Source: an uncultured bacterium (GTDB taxonomy: Bacteria > Planctomycetota > UBA1135 > GCA-002686595). From it: 64,000 bases of DNA. Positions 1-13,341 of the stretch are shown one piece after another; positions within the stretch are counted from its first letter, which is position 1; each line of letters starts with the position of its first letter. The notes below the pieces were generated by a model. The model made no database searches. It was not told the DNA's origin and saw only the letters and a program-made list of their open reading frames with translations. The stretch is from positions 19,673 through 83,672 of the forward strand of contig CADEGS010000004.1 of NCBI GenBank assembly GCA_902826945.1, read 5' to 3'. The position numbers were made by a program, and so were the translations under genes.

Positions 1-2
1 GC

Positions 3-587
3 TCGGCGCAGATCGACCTGCTCGCCGGCGGCTCGGGCGTGCCGCGCATGTCCGAGCTCACGCCCTTCGAGACGCAGCGCATCGCCGAGGGCCTGGAGGA
101 GCTGGAGCTCGAGTACCGCTACCTGCTCGTCGACTCCGCCGCGGGCATCTCGCGCCAGACGCTGCGCTTCGCGCTCGCCTGCGATCTGGTGCTGATCGTG
201 ACCACGCCCGACCTGACGGCGATGACCGACGCCTACGCGCTGCTCAAGGTGCTGCGCGGGCGGGATCGCGCGCGCTCGCCGCTCCTGCTCGTGAACCGCG
301 CCTGCGACCAGGAGCACGCGGACGAGGTCGTCGGGCGCATCGCGCGCGTCTGCGAGCGCTTCCTCGGCCTCTCGCCGCGCGTGCTCGGCTGGCTGCCCGA
401 GGACCCGCTCGTGCCCTCGTGCGTGAACCGCCGCGGGGCGGTCAGCCTGCTCGAGCCGCACAGCCCGTTCGCGCGCGCGCTGGGCGCCGTCGCGGCGCGC
501 GTGGTGGAGGAGCTCTCGGCGCTGCACCCGCGCGGCCTGGGGCACGCGCTGCTCGAGGACCTGGAGCGCTCCCCGCAGCAGGGATGA
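3..587 (+). CDS. MinD/FlhG-type ParA-family ATPase, 3' part
   Basis: The reading frame is open from base 3 and the true start lies left of the window; about 194 C-terminal residues are visible. The segment VDSAAG followed by a hydrophobic strand ending IVTTPDLTAMTDAYALLK is the Walker-B and post-B region of deviant Walker ATPases. It most resembles FlhG/YlxH, which usually read TTPEPTSMTDAYA here and control flagellar number or placement; related MinD/ParA proteins position other structures. A later GWLPEDP segment matches the usual G(Y/W)IP.D strand. No flagellar gene is visible, so the specific role is not settled. It is followed 31 bp downstream by a HhH protein on the same strand. Confidence 0.75.
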   Translation, partial: SAQIDLLAGGSGVPRMSELTPFETQRIAEGLEELELEYRYLLVDSAAGISRQTLRFALACDLVLIVTTPDLTAMTDAYALLKVLRGRDRARSPLLLVNRACDQEHADEVVGRIARVCERFLGLSPRVLGWLPEDPLVPSCVNRRGAVSLLEPHSPFARALGAVAARVVEELSALHPRGLGHALLEDLERSPQQG

Positions 588-618
588 AACCGGCGCGCGC
601 GGCGCGCGTCCTCCCGGC

Positions 619-972
619 GTGGAGAGCCGGGAGGAGCGCGCGGGGCGGCTGGCGTGGCTCGCCGCGCTGACGCTGGCGCAGGCCGCGCTGCTCGTGCGCG
701 ACCTCCGGCGCGAGGCCGCGGACGCGGCGGCCGCCGCCGGGGACCGCGCGCTCGGGCAGGCGCTCGCGCTGGACGGCGCTCCGCGCCGCTGGAGCCCGCG
801 CGAGCTGCGCGTGCTGCCGGGGATCGGCGCGCGGCTGGCGCTGGCCGTGCTCGACGCCCGCCGGGACGGGGCGCGGCGCTGGGAGGACGTGCCCGGCATC
901 GGGCCGCGCACGTCCGCGCAGGTGCGCGGCTGGCTGGCGGCGCACGGCCTGCCGCAGGAGCTCGCGCCGTGA
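619..972 (+). CDS. Small ComEA-like helix-hairpin-helix protein
   Basis: This 117-residue protein starts at GTG 619. It has one N-terminal hydrophobic helix (about residues 10-27, rich in Leu and Ala) that could anchor it in the membrane. The C-terminal half carries two helix-hairpin-helix signatures, LPGIGARLA and VPGIGPRTS, separated by a basic linker. This is the layout of ComEA-like proteins, which bind double-stranded DNA during uptake, and of small HhH proteins of unknown role. It is shorter than classical ComEA, which has an extra N-terminal domain. No other competence gene is visible here. The fold assignment is firm; a role in DNA uptake is inference. Confidence 0.72.
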   Translation: MESREERAGRLAWLAALTLAQAALLVRDLRREAADAAAAAGDRALGQALALDGAPRRWSPRELRVLPGIGARLALAVLDARRDGARRWEDVPGIGPRTSAQVRGWLAAHGLPQELAP

Positions 973-1081
973 CGGCCGTCCGCAGGACTGCGAGAGGGGC
1001 GCCGGTCGCGGCCGGCGGGAAACGGCTTCCGGCCGGCGCGGACAGCAGGAGTTTGCAAAACAGGGGGCGGCGCGCGCGGCG

Positions 1082-1087
1082 TATCCT
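1082..1087 (+). promoter_or_regulatory. -10-like hexamer TATCCT
   Basis: TATCCT lies 34 bp upstream of the ATG of the lipoprotein gene at 1122. It belongs to a recurrent set of TAnnnT boxes found close upstream of starts in this window. No convincing -35 element is seen at 16-18 bp. Confidence 0.35.
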
Positions 1088-1121
1088 CGGAGGCATCCCC
1101 GCCGCAGCAGCCCTTCCCGCC

Positions 1122-2708
1122 ATGCGCCACCGGCTCCCCCTCCCGACCCTCCTCCTCTCCCTCGCGGCCTGCAGCACCGGCGACACCGACGACGGCGTGC
1201 CCGCCGGCGGCCAGCCGTCCACCGCGCTCGTGGACCTGGTCGTGCGCGACGCGCCCGCGGACGCGCTGGCGGCCTTCGTCGCGCGCTTCGAGAGCGTGCG
1301 GCTGGTGCGCGCCGACGGCAGCGAGAGCGCTCCGCTCGTCGCCATGCCCGTCCCGGTCGAGCTGACCGGCCTGCGCGACCGCGTCGCGTGGATCGGCTCC
1401 GCCGCGCTCGCGACGGGGACGTACGAGGCGGTGCGCGCGCGCTTCACGCCCGGCGCGGTCGAGGCGCGCGACCTGGACGGCGCCCCGGTGGCGATCGACG
1501 CGCTGGCGGACGTGCTGGACGCGCCGCTCGCGGCGCCGCTCGTGCTGCGCCGGGACGAGTACGCGCGCGTCGTGCTCGACGTGGACCTGGGCGCCTCGCT
1601 GACGGGCGACGTCGCGGCCGGGAGCCTGCGCTTCGAGCCCCGCGGCTCGGCCGAGGCCAGCGACGGCTCGGTCCCCGTGCCGCTGGACGACCTCGACGCG
1701 CTCGTGACCGCGCGCGACCTCGCCGCGGGCACCTTCGCGGCGCGCGCCACCGTGGGGGACGCGCGCGCCGCCCCCCTGCGCACGGTGGACGTGCGGACCG
1801 GCGCCGACACGCTGCTCGTCGGCCCGCTGCAGGACGTCTTCGCGCAGACCGCGCTCTACCTGACGCTGCTCGCGCCCGGCCTGGCGGTGGTCGAGCTCGA
1901 GGGCGAGCTCGGGAAGGACGGCGCGCTGCGCGCGCGCTGCGTCGAGCTCGAGGACCAGAACGGCCTGGCCGGCACGCGCTTCCCGGTCGAGCTCGAGGCG
2001 CGCGTCGTCGCGCGCCCGCAGCCGAACCTCGCCACGCTGCTCGTGCGCGAGGTGACGCGCGGTGCGGAGCTGGCGGGTCCGGTCCTCTCCGGCCTGGGCC
2101 GCGTCACGGTGGACGTCCTGATCGACCCGGCGCCGCTGCTCTCCTCGAGCGACGGCGCGCTGCTCTCGATGGACGACCTGCCGGTCGGCGCCGACGTCGA
2201 GGCCAAGTTCGTGTTCTTCTCGGCCGAGCCGTTCCAGGCCGCGCGCCTGGTGCTGCTGCGCGTGCCGGGCGAGGGCACCGCCGGCGGCGTCGCGGCCGGC
2301 GCGACGATCCGCCTGGACGTCGCGCACGCGCCGGAGGTGGCGCCCGAGGCGCTGCCCGCGGGCGCGTCGGTGTGGCGCAGCGGCGAGCTCGCGCTCGTGC
2401 GCGCCGGGCTCCTCGTCGACGGCCGCGTGCGCGCGGTCGACGCCGCGCGCGGGCGGCTCCAGCTCGCCTCCGGTCGCGTCGTGGCGGACTTCGGCCCCGG
2501 CGTCCGCGCCGGCGCGGACGGGCCGTTCGCGGTCGAGGTCGATCCGGCGGCGCGCTTCCTGGGCGCCGCGCGCGACCTGGCCGAGCTCGCGCGCCTGCTC
2601 GCCGAGCCCGCCGCGTCCGTGGTCCTGGAGGTGCGCGGCCTCGAGGCCGCGGACTCCGCCCTGCTGCGCGCCTACGAGCTGCGCACGCGGCTCGTCGGCG
2701 CTCGCTGA
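1122..2708 (+). CDS. DUF4382-like lipoprotein
   Basis: This 528-residue protein begins at ATG 1122, where a signal sequence ends in the lipobox LAAC (Cys at about residue 17), so it is predicted to be a lipoprotein exposed in the periplasm or on the surface. The following about 170 residues (VVRDAPADALAAFVARFESV, then GTYEAVRARF) match the DUF4382 pattern of bacterial lipoproteins of unknown function. The remaining about 350 residues look like repeated beta-rich domains with segments such as ASGRVVADFGPGV, resembling DUF5666-type modules. The predicted in-frame extension upstream of 1122 has no signal peptide and is rejected. It converges on the SGNH hydrolase gene with a 15-bp gap. Function is unknown. 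Confidence 0.7.
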   Translation: MRHRLPLPTLLLSLAACSTGDTDDGVPAGGQPSTALVDLVVRDAPADALAAFVARFESVRLVRADGSESAPLVAMPVPVELTGLRDRVAWIGSAALATGTYEAVRARFTPGAVEARDLDGAPVAIDALADVLDAPLAAPLVLRRDEYARVVLDVDLGASLTGDVAAGSLRFEPRGSAEASDGSVPVPLDDLDALVTARDLAAGTFAARATVGDARAAPLRTVDVRTGADTLLVGPLQDVFAQTALYLTLLAPGLAVVELEGELGKDGALRARCVELEDQNGLAGTRFPVELEARVVARPQPNLATLLVREVTRGAELAGPVLSGLGRVTVDVLIDPAPLLSSSDGALLSMDDLPVGADVEAKFVFFSAEPFQAARLVLLRVPGEGTAGGVAAGATIRLDVAHAPEVAPEALPAGASVWRSGELALVRAGLLVDGRVRAVDAARGRLQLASGRVVADFGPGVRAGADGPFAVEVDPAARFLGAARDLAELARLLAEPAASVVLEVRGLEAADSALLRAYELRTRLVGAR

Positions 2709-2723
2709 GCGGCGCGCGCCCGA

Positions 2724-4403
2724 TCAGTCGTCTTCTGCCGCGCCCGCCCCCAGGGCCGCGCGCAGGTCGAGCGCGGGCGTGTAGCGCTGCGCGCCGCTCC
2801 CCTGCGTGCCGCGCGGCGAGACGAGCGCCTGCGCCCACAGGCCGCCCGCCGGGTCGACCGTGCGCAGGTCGACCGGCGCGCGCGCCAGGGCGTCGGCGCC
2901 GACCTCGAGCGGGAAGGACCCCACGACCGAGCCCGGGTCGAGCGCGGCCGCGCCGCGGCCGTCGAGCGCGGGCACGTCCGCCAGCCGCTCGGACGCGACC
3001 AGCAGCGCCGTGTCGCCGGGCCGCGCGCGCAGCACGAGCGCGCCCTGGGCGCGGTCCAGCTCGAGCCGCGGGTCCCACAGCTCGAGCCCGCCCGCGCGCA
3101 GCGCGGAGCGCTCGCCCGCCTGCACGAGCACGTCGTGCAGCCCGGCGCCGTTCGCCATCAGCGTGCCCTCGAAGCGCCCGTCGCCGAGCGCGCGCAGGTC
3201 GAGCAGCGGCGCGTGCCCGACGACGACCTGCGGCCGCTCGTCCGGGCCGAGCCCCGACAGCGTGACGCGCACGCGCGCGTCGCCGAGCGCGCAGGCGCTC
3301 GCCGGCTCGAGCGCCTCGAGCATGAGCCCGCCGCGCGCCGCGCCCGCGACGAGCCCCGGGGCCAGCGCCCGGGCGACCGCCTCGCCGAGCGCCTCGTGCG
3401 CCCGCGCCGAGGGGTGGACGTGGTCCACGAACGCGGCCGCGTCGGCGAGGCCGGCGGCGTCGAGCGCCGCGCGCGCGTCGAGCACGCTCGCGCCGGCCGC
3501 CTCGGCCGCCGCGCGCACCAGCGCGCGGTCCTCGGCCAGGCGCGGCCAGCGCGCCGCGCTCGCCGCCGGCCAGGCCGGCAGGAGGACGAGCGCCTCGGCG
3601 CCCGCCGCGCGGCAGGCGGCGAGCATCGCCGCGACGTTCGCGGCGAGCTCGGCCGGCGGCACCCGCGCGCCGCGCAGGCGCTCGCCGCGCTCCTCCCAGG
3701 CCGCGCGCACCGCGCCCGGGTCTGCGGGGGCGGGCGCCGGGCCGAGCGCGCGCGCGACCATCCGCCCGAGCGCGCTCCCGCGCAGCCACGCGCGCGGCCC
3801 GCGGCGCGCGGCGAGGATCGCCGCGTCGGGCTCGACCAGGGCCGGCGCCTGGTCGTTCCAGGCCGCGAGGTAGAAGACGGCGCGCGCGGGCGCGCCGCCG
3901 CGCAGGTGCTCCCGCAGCTCGGCCAGCGTCTGCGCGGTCGAGTAGCCGGGCACGCCGAGGTTCAGGACGGAGAGCGCCTGCGCCCCGAGGCCGCGGCGCG
4001 CCAGCGCGTCGGCGGCGCGCGCGGGCAGGGTCTCGCTCGGCCGCACGCCGACGCCGTAGACGCAGCTGTCGCCGAGGAACCACACGGCCGGCAGGCCCGC
4101 GCGCGGCGGCTCGTTGCGGTAGGGCCACGCGCCGGTGGCGTAGGCGCCGGCGTGCTCGGGCGCCTCGCGGTAGCCGGGCGCGAGCGCGTAGGCCGTGCGC
4201 GGATCGTCCACGAGCAGGCCGCGGCGCTCCTCGCCCGGGTGGAACTTGCGGAACGCCACCGGCTGCGCGGGCGGAGCCGGCCAGAGCGCGCGCAGCAGGA
4301 GCTCGGCGAGCCCGAGCGCGGCCAGCGTCGCCAGGGCGCTGAGCGCAGCCACGCGCAGGCCCCGCGCGCCCACCGGCGCTCCTTCCGCGGAGGCTTCCGT
4401 CAC
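2724..4403 (-). CDS. Membrane-anchored SGNH/GDSL-family hydrolase
   Basis: This 559-residue protein starts at GTG 4403. One transmembrane helix (about residues 17-40) would place the catalytic part outside the cytoplasm. The SGNH blocks are visible: block I as FLGDSCVYG (nucleophile Ser near residue 112), an AWND segment in the block III position, and block V as DHVHPS with the Asp and His of the triad. Such enzymes are esterases or acyl-modifying enzymes acting on sugars or lipids. After about residue 350 there is a beta-rich C-terminal region with no recognised family. The substrate is unknown. The stop lies 15 bp from the convergent lipoprotein gene. Confidence 0.72.
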   Translation of the reverse strand: MTEASAEGAPVGARGLRVAALSALATLAALGLAELLLRALWPAPPAQPVAFRKFHPGEERRGLLVDDPRTAYALAPGYREAPEHAGAYATGAWPYRNEPPRAGLPAVWFLGDSCVYGVGVRPSETLPARAADALARRGLGAQALSVLNLGVPGYSTAQTLAELREHLRGGAPARAVFYLAAWNDQAPALVEPDAAILAARRGPRAWLRGSALGRMVARALGPAPAPADPGAVRAAWEERGERLRGARVPPAELAANVAAMLAACRAAGAEALVLLPAWPAASAARWPRLAEDRALVRAAAEAAGASVLDARAALDAAGLADAAAFVDHVHPSARAHEALGEAVARALAPGLVAGAARGGLMLEALEPASACALGDARVRVTLSGLGPDERPQVVVGHAPLLDLRALGDGRFEGTLMANGAGLHDVLVQAGERSALRAGGLELWDPRLELDRAQGALVLRARPGDTALLVASERLADVPALDGRGAAALDPGSVVGSFPLEVGADALARAPVDLRTVDPAGGLWAQALVSPRGTQGSGAQRYTPALDLRAALGAGAAEDD

Positions 4404-4596
4404 GGGTCGCGGATCCGCTCGCCGCCGCTGGGGAGCGCCGCCCGGACGGCGCCGGTCGGGGGCGCGAGGAGTGTCCGGGCGGGGCCCGCTGCGTCGGACG
4501 GACGGCGATGCATGAGCGACGGCGGAGGCGCGGCTCCGCAGCGGGCGCCGCGGACCGCCGGCGGGATTCTATCCGGCCCGCCCGCCCGCGCGCGCG

Positions 4597-9456
<4,860 letters not shown>

Positions 9457-9584
9457 GCGCTTTGTCTCGATTCTGGACGATTCGCTCTGGAATCTGGACC
9501 CGGAGACGGGGGGACGCCCGTCGATCCTCCCCGCTCCACCCGCCGGAGAGGGAAGCGCACACCCGCTTTCGGTCGAAGGAGGAG

Positions 9585-9590
9585 ATCCTA
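9585..9590 (-). promoter_or_regulatory. -10-like hexamer TAGGAT for the fusion regulator
   Basis: Read on the minus strand this is TAGGAT, 129 bp before the GTG at 9456. The same hexamer precedes several other genes in the window. Distance to the start is long, so the assignment is weak. Confidence 0.3.
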
Positions 9591-9643
9591 GGAGGGCCGG
9601 ACGTCCGTTCGCTGCTCGCATCGCGGGGCCCGCGCCAGCGCGC

Positions 9644-9657
9644 GGAACGTGCGTTGC
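9644..9657 (+). promoter_or_regulatory. Possible sigma-54 (-24/-12) promoter
   Basis: GGAACGTGCGTTGC has the GG-N10-GC spacing of sigma-54 promoters and agrees with GG.ACG-N4-TTGC of the consensus. It would start transcription near 9669, about 23 bp before the preferred ATG 9692 of the secreted protein. It faces away from a sigma-54 activator gene, which fits, but short matches like this occur by chance in GC-rich DNA. Confidence 0.3.
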
Positions 9658-9691
9658 GGCATCCGGCATGCCGAACCCCTCGCGAAACCCC

Positions 9692-11419
9692 ATGAAGAAG
9701 CCCGCGCACCTCGTCCCTTCCGCCGTCCTGGTGGCGCTCGCCGGCTCCGTCCAGGGGCAGGAGGCGTCGTGGTTCCTCGGACCTCCGGGGGGCGTGGGAG
9801 AGGTGGCGCTCTTCGACCAGTCCACCGGCCGTCGCCTGGCGGTCGCGCAGGCGCTGCAGGGGATCCGGCTCGTCCCGCTCGACTGCGTCGGGCGCACGGC
9901 CCTCGACGCGCTCGTGCCGAGCGTCCCGCGGCTCCTGGCGGACGTTCCCGGCGCCACGCGCATCGTGCTGCCGCACGAGAACGGCTCGCTCTACCGCTTC
10001 CGCCGGACGGACGCCGGCGGCGAGGTCTACGGGCACCTGTGGGTCGATCCGGAGGGCGTTCCGCACGCGCTCGTGGAGCGGCCCGCGGCCGCCGGTGCCG
10101 ATCCGTGGCTGACGAAGATCGCGATCGCGCCGGACGGCAGCGCCTTTCTCGCGGCGACGGCGGCGGGAGAGCTCGTCGAGGTCGCGCTGGCCTCCGGCGC
10201 GGTCCAGGACCGCGGCACGGCTGCCGGCGTGCTGCCGAACGGGCTGCGCCTCCTGGACGAGTGGGGCGTGGTCGCGACCGCCGGCGCGCTGCTGCGCTTC
10301 GACCGCGCGCCCGGCGCGAGCGTCGCGGCCGTGCCCTTCCCCGGCGGCGCGCCGGCCTTCCTGGGCGACGGCGTCGTCGCGAGCGAGGACGGCGCATGCG
10401 CGGCCGTCGTCGCCGGGCCGACCTCCGCGCTCGTCCACGTGTGGACGCTCGAGCGCCACGGACCCGCGGTGCAGGTGAGCCAGACGGCGATGCCGCTCTC
10501 GGGCGCCGGCTTCCTGCCCGAGCACGCCGACGGCCCCTACCTCGCGCTCTCGCCGCTGGCCTCGGCCTGCCTGTGGCGCTCGCAAGGGTCCTCGGCCGAG
10601 GCCTGGGTGCGGCGCACGCAGCTCGCCGCGCCGCCGCCCGTGCAGGTCACCGCCGACGCGACGTTCGCGGACACGCTCGACTCGACCGGCGAGTTCGGCT
10701 TCTTCGACGAGCTGACCGCCTTCGTGCTGGTCGGCGAGAGCGACCCCGCGGGCATGGAGGGCGCCGACGTCTATCGCGTGGAGGTCGATCCCACGAGCGG
10801 CGCCACGACGGTCGCCAATCTGAGCCTGACCTCGGGCGTCGCGACGCCGCCGTTCGACAAGGGCGAGCTGAAGGCGGGCGGCGTGCTGCGCCTCGAGGGG
10901 GCGTCGGGGTTGCTCGTGCACGTCGACCTGTCGAGCGACGAGGGGTTGCTCGGCGTCGTGCGCCCCGACCGGTCCGGCCTGGCCGTGCTGCGCGACGGCG
11001 TGTCGTCGATCGACGCGTTCGCGCGCGCCGGCGCGCACGTCGCGCTCGCAGTGCGCGACCGCGACCAGGCGAGCGAGCTCGTCTCGCTGCCCCTCGCGCT
11101 CGACGGCGTCACCGTCCACGCGACCCTGCCGCGCGGCTTCGAGATCGCCGCCCTCGCCGGCGAGTCGAGCGGGCTGCTCGGCGTGCTGCTCGACGTGCCC
11201 GACGGCCGCTGGATCGGCCGCGTGGACCTCTCCACCGCGAGCGCAGAGGTGCTGGCGGAGGTCGCGCTGCCGCTCGGCGCGACGATCGGATGGCAGGCCT
11301 CGCGCCTGGCGTTCTCGGTCGACTGGGACGCGACACGCTCGCTCGGCGTCGAGTGGGGCGGAGCGCGAACGCTCGGGCTCTACGCGACCGGCGGCGTCCC
11401 CTGCCACCCGTTGCCCTGA
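9692..11419 (+). CDS. Secreted protein of unknown function, probably beta-propeller-like
   Basis: ATG 9692 gives a clean signal peptide (MKKPAHLVPSAVLVALAGS, predicted cleavage after VQGQ) and a 575-residue exported protein. An in-frame ATG 24 bp upstream would put extra polar residues before it and is less likely. The body is made of short beta-strand stretches with Asp/Gly turns such as IAIAPDGSAFLA and VASEDGACAAVV, as in propeller-type proteins, but no family signature is recognised. It is divergent from the large sigma-54 regulator, which may control it. Composition is slightly less GC-rich than its neighbours. Confidence 0.65.
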   Translation: MKKPAHLVPSAVLVALAGSVQGQEASWFLGPPGGVGEVALFDQSTGRRLAVAQALQGIRLVPLDCVGRTALDALVPSVPRLLADVPGATRIVLPHENGSLYRFRRTDAGGEVYGHLWVDPEGVPHALVERPAAAGADPWLTKIAIAPDGSAFLAATAAGELVEVALASGAVQDRGTAAGVLPNGLRLLDEWGVVATAGALLRFDRAPGASVAAVPFPGGAPAFLGDGVVASEDGACAAVVAGPTSALVHVWTLERHGPAVQVSQTAMPLSGAGFLPEHADGPYLALSPLASACLWRSQGSSAEAWVRRTQLAAPPPVQVTADATFADTLDSTGEFGFFDELTAFVLVGESDPAGMEGADVYRVEVDPTSGATTVANLSLTSGVATPPFDKGELKAGGVLRLEGASGLLVHVDLSSDEGLLGVVRPDRSGLAVLRDGVSSIDAFARAGAHVALAVRDRDQASELVSLPLALDGVTVHATLPRGFEIAALAGESSGLLGVLLDVPDGRWIGRVDLSTASAEVLAEVALPLGATIGWQASRLAFSVDWDATRSLGVEWGGARTLGLYATGGVPCHPLP

Positions 11420-11495
11420 GCCGGAGCAGGCATCCGCGCACCGCGCCCGCCTCGCCGCGCGGAGCGCGAGCCGTGGTCGCTCGGCGGATCGGCGC

Positions 11496-12305
11496 TCAGC
11501 GCTTGCTCGGCGCGCCGAGCGAGCGCTCGAGGAACGCGAGCAGCGCGTCGTGGAAGGCGTCGGGCGCGTCGAGGTAGCAGGGATGGCTCGCGCCGGGGAG
11601 CAGCAGCACCTCGGCGCGCTCGAAGCAGGACGCCAGGCGCTCAGCCTGCGCGGGCGGGAAGACGCGGTCGCGCTCGCCCCACACGACCAGCGCGGGCGCG
11701 CCGGCGCGCGCGCCGCGCAGGCGCGCGGCGAACGCCTCGACGCCCGCCGGCGCGACCAGCGCGCAGCACGCGACGCGCTCGGGCGCGGTCGAGAGCGTCG
11801 CCAGCGCGATCCCGCCGCCCAGCGAGGGCGCGACGAGCGCGGCGCGCTCGAGGCCGAGCGCGTCGAGCAGGCGCGGCACGAGCGCCTCGGGCGCGAGCGC
11901 ACAAGCGGGGCTCGCGCCGTGGCCGGGCAGGTCGACGGCGAGCGCGCGCCAGCCGCCATCCGCCAAGCGCGCGAGCGTGCCGAGCTCCTCCCACGTGCCG
12001 GAGTCGAAGGCGGCGCCGTGCAGCAGCAGCACGGCCGGCCGCGAGGGATCGCCCGCCTCGCGCAGGTGCACGCGCGCGCAGCCCCCGGCGAGCGTGACGT
12101 CGCGCGCGCGCACGCCGGCGTAAGGCGCGTCGCGCGCCGTCCCGGGGGCGGGCCGCGCCGGGCTCGCGCGTGCCGCGCCCTCGCGCGCGGGCTCGGCGGC
12201 GGTCGTGCGCGCGTCGCGGCAGGCCAGCGCGCAGCCCAGGACGAGCGTCCAGGGGAGCGCGCGCGCCGCCGCGCGCCGCGCCGGCTGGGGTCGTTCGCGT
12301 GCCAT
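11496..12305 (-). CDS. ABHD14-like alpha/beta hydrolase, probable lipoprotein
   Basis: This 269-residue protein has an N-terminal hydrophobic stretch ending LGCALAC, which could be a lipobox. The hydrolase core reads LLLHGAAFDSGTWEELGTL then AVDLPGHG, a pattern close to the ABHD14 (CIB) family rather than to typical esterases. The nucleophile motif is APSLGG instead of G-x-S-x-G, as in that family. The acidic residue is probably the Asp of GERDRV and the His is in GASHPCY. Substrate is unknown; ABHD14 proteins have been linked to deacetylation. It is divergent from nadC, and a TAGGAT box sits 17 bp upstream of its ATG. Confidence 0.75.
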   Translation of the reverse strand: MARERPQPARRAAARALPWTLVLGCALACRDARTTAAEPAREGAARASPARPAPGTARDAPYAGVRARDVTLAGGCARVHLREAGDPSRPAVLLLHGAAFDSGTWEELGTLARLADGGWRALAVDLPGHGASPACALAPEALVPRLLDALGLERAALVAPSLGGGIALATLSTAPERVACCALVAPAGVEAFAARLRGARAGAPALVVWGERDRVFPPAQAERLASCFERAEVLLLPGASHPCYLDAPDAFHDALLAFLERSLGAPSKR

Positions 12306-12322
12306 GCGAGCCGAGGCGCGCG

Positions 12323-12328
12323 ATCCTA
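12323..12328 (-). promoter_or_regulatory. -10-like hexamer TAGGAT for the ABHD14-like gene
   Basis: On the minus strand the hexamer TAGGAT lies 17 bp upstream of the ATG at 12305, giving a predicted leader of roughly 10 bases. It is part of the recurrent -10 set of this window. Confidence 0.45.
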
Positions 12329-12383
12329 CGCGCCGGCGGCGGCGCCGGCACGCGCCCGGCTGGTCCGTCCCGCGCGGCCGGCG

Positions 12384-12389
12384 TAGACT
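12384..12389 (+). promoter_or_regulatory. -10-like hexamer TAGACT for nadC
   Basis: TAGACT lies 10 bp upstream of the TTG start of nadC. A start point 6-8 bp downstream of the box would leave almost no leader, so nadC is probably leaderless. Confidence 0.45.
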
Positions 12390-12399
12390 GGCCCGCGCC

Positions 12400-13341
12400 T
12401 TGCATGCCGCGGACGAACCATCGGCCCTCGCCCGGGAGCTCGACGCGGCGCCGCCGGAGCGGCCGCCCGGCGCGCTCCTGCCCGAGGACGACGAGCTGCT
12501 GCGCGCCTTCCTGCGCGAGGACGTGGGCGTCGGCGACGTGACCGGCGAGACGCTGCTCGAGCCGGGGCTCGCGGCGCGCGGCCGTCTGCGCGCGAAGGCG
12601 CCCGGCGTCGTGTGCGGGCTGGAGCCGTTCGCGCGCGTCTTTGCCTTGCTCGATCCGCGCGCGCGCGCGCGCTTCCTGGCGCGCGACGGCGACGAGGTGC
12701 GGCCCGGGACGGCGCTGTGCGAGGTCGAGGCCGGCGCGCGCGCGCTCCTGGCCGGCGAGCGCACCGCGTTGAACCTGGTCCAGCGCCTGAGCGGCGTGGC
12801 CAGCCTGACGCGGCGCTTCGTGGACGCGGCGCGGCGCGGCGGCGGTGCCGCGCGGATCTACGACACGCGCAAGACCACGCCCGGCCTGCGGCGCCTCGAG
12901 AAGCACGCCGTGCGCTGCGGCGGCGGCCAGAACCACCGCTTCGGCCTGCACGACGAGGCCATGGTGAAGAACAACCACGTGGACGTGACGGGCCGCGGGC
13001 CGGGCGCGCTCGTGCGCGAGCTGCGCCTGCGGCGCGGCGCGGCGCTCGTGATCCACGCCGAGGCGCGCGACGAGCGCGAGGCGCTCGAGGCCGCCGCGGC
13101 CGGCGCGGACGTCGTGCTGCTCGACAACATGGACGTGGCCGCGATGCGCGCGCTGTGCCCGCGCCTGCGCGCGCAGGCGGCGAGCGCCGGCCGGACGATC
13201 GCGATCGAGGCCTCGGGCGGCGTCACGCTGGAGACGGTCGGAGCGATCGCCGCCTGCGGCGTGGACCGCGTGTCGGTCGGCGCGCTGACGCACTCGGCGC
13301 CCGCGCTCGACCTGTCGCTCGCGATCGAGAGGGCGGGCTGA
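12400..13341 (+). CDS. nadC: Nicotinate-nucleotide pyrophosphorylase (carboxylating)
   Basis: NadC converts quinolinate and PRPP to nicotinate mononucleotide in de novo NAD synthesis. The 313-residue protein shows the family motifs in order: EDVGVGDVT near the N-terminus, YDTRKTTPGLR with catalytic basic residues, CGGGQNHRFGL, MVKNNH and the phosphate-binding EASGGVTLE and GVDRVSVGALTHS. There is no in-frame ATG or GTG before these motifs, so TTG 12400 is taken as the start; it lies 10 bp after a -10-like box. That adds about 24 residues to the usual N-terminus. The stop overlaps the start of the next gene (TGATG), suggesting translational coupling. Confidence 0.95.
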   Translation: MHAADEPSALARELDAAPPERPPGALLPEDDELLRAFLREDVGVGDVTGETLLEPGLAARGRLRAKAPGVVCGLEPFARVFALLDPRARARFLARDGDEVRPGTALCEVEAGARALLAGERTALNLVQRLSGVASLTRRFVDAARRGGGAARIYDTRKTTPGLRRLEKHAVRCGGGQNHRFGLHDEAMVKNNHVDVTGRGPGALVRELRLRRGAALVIHAEARDEREALEAAAAGADVVLLDNMDVAAMRALCPRLRAQAASAGRTIAIEASGGVTLETVGAIAACGVDRVSVGALTHSAPALDLSLAIERAG

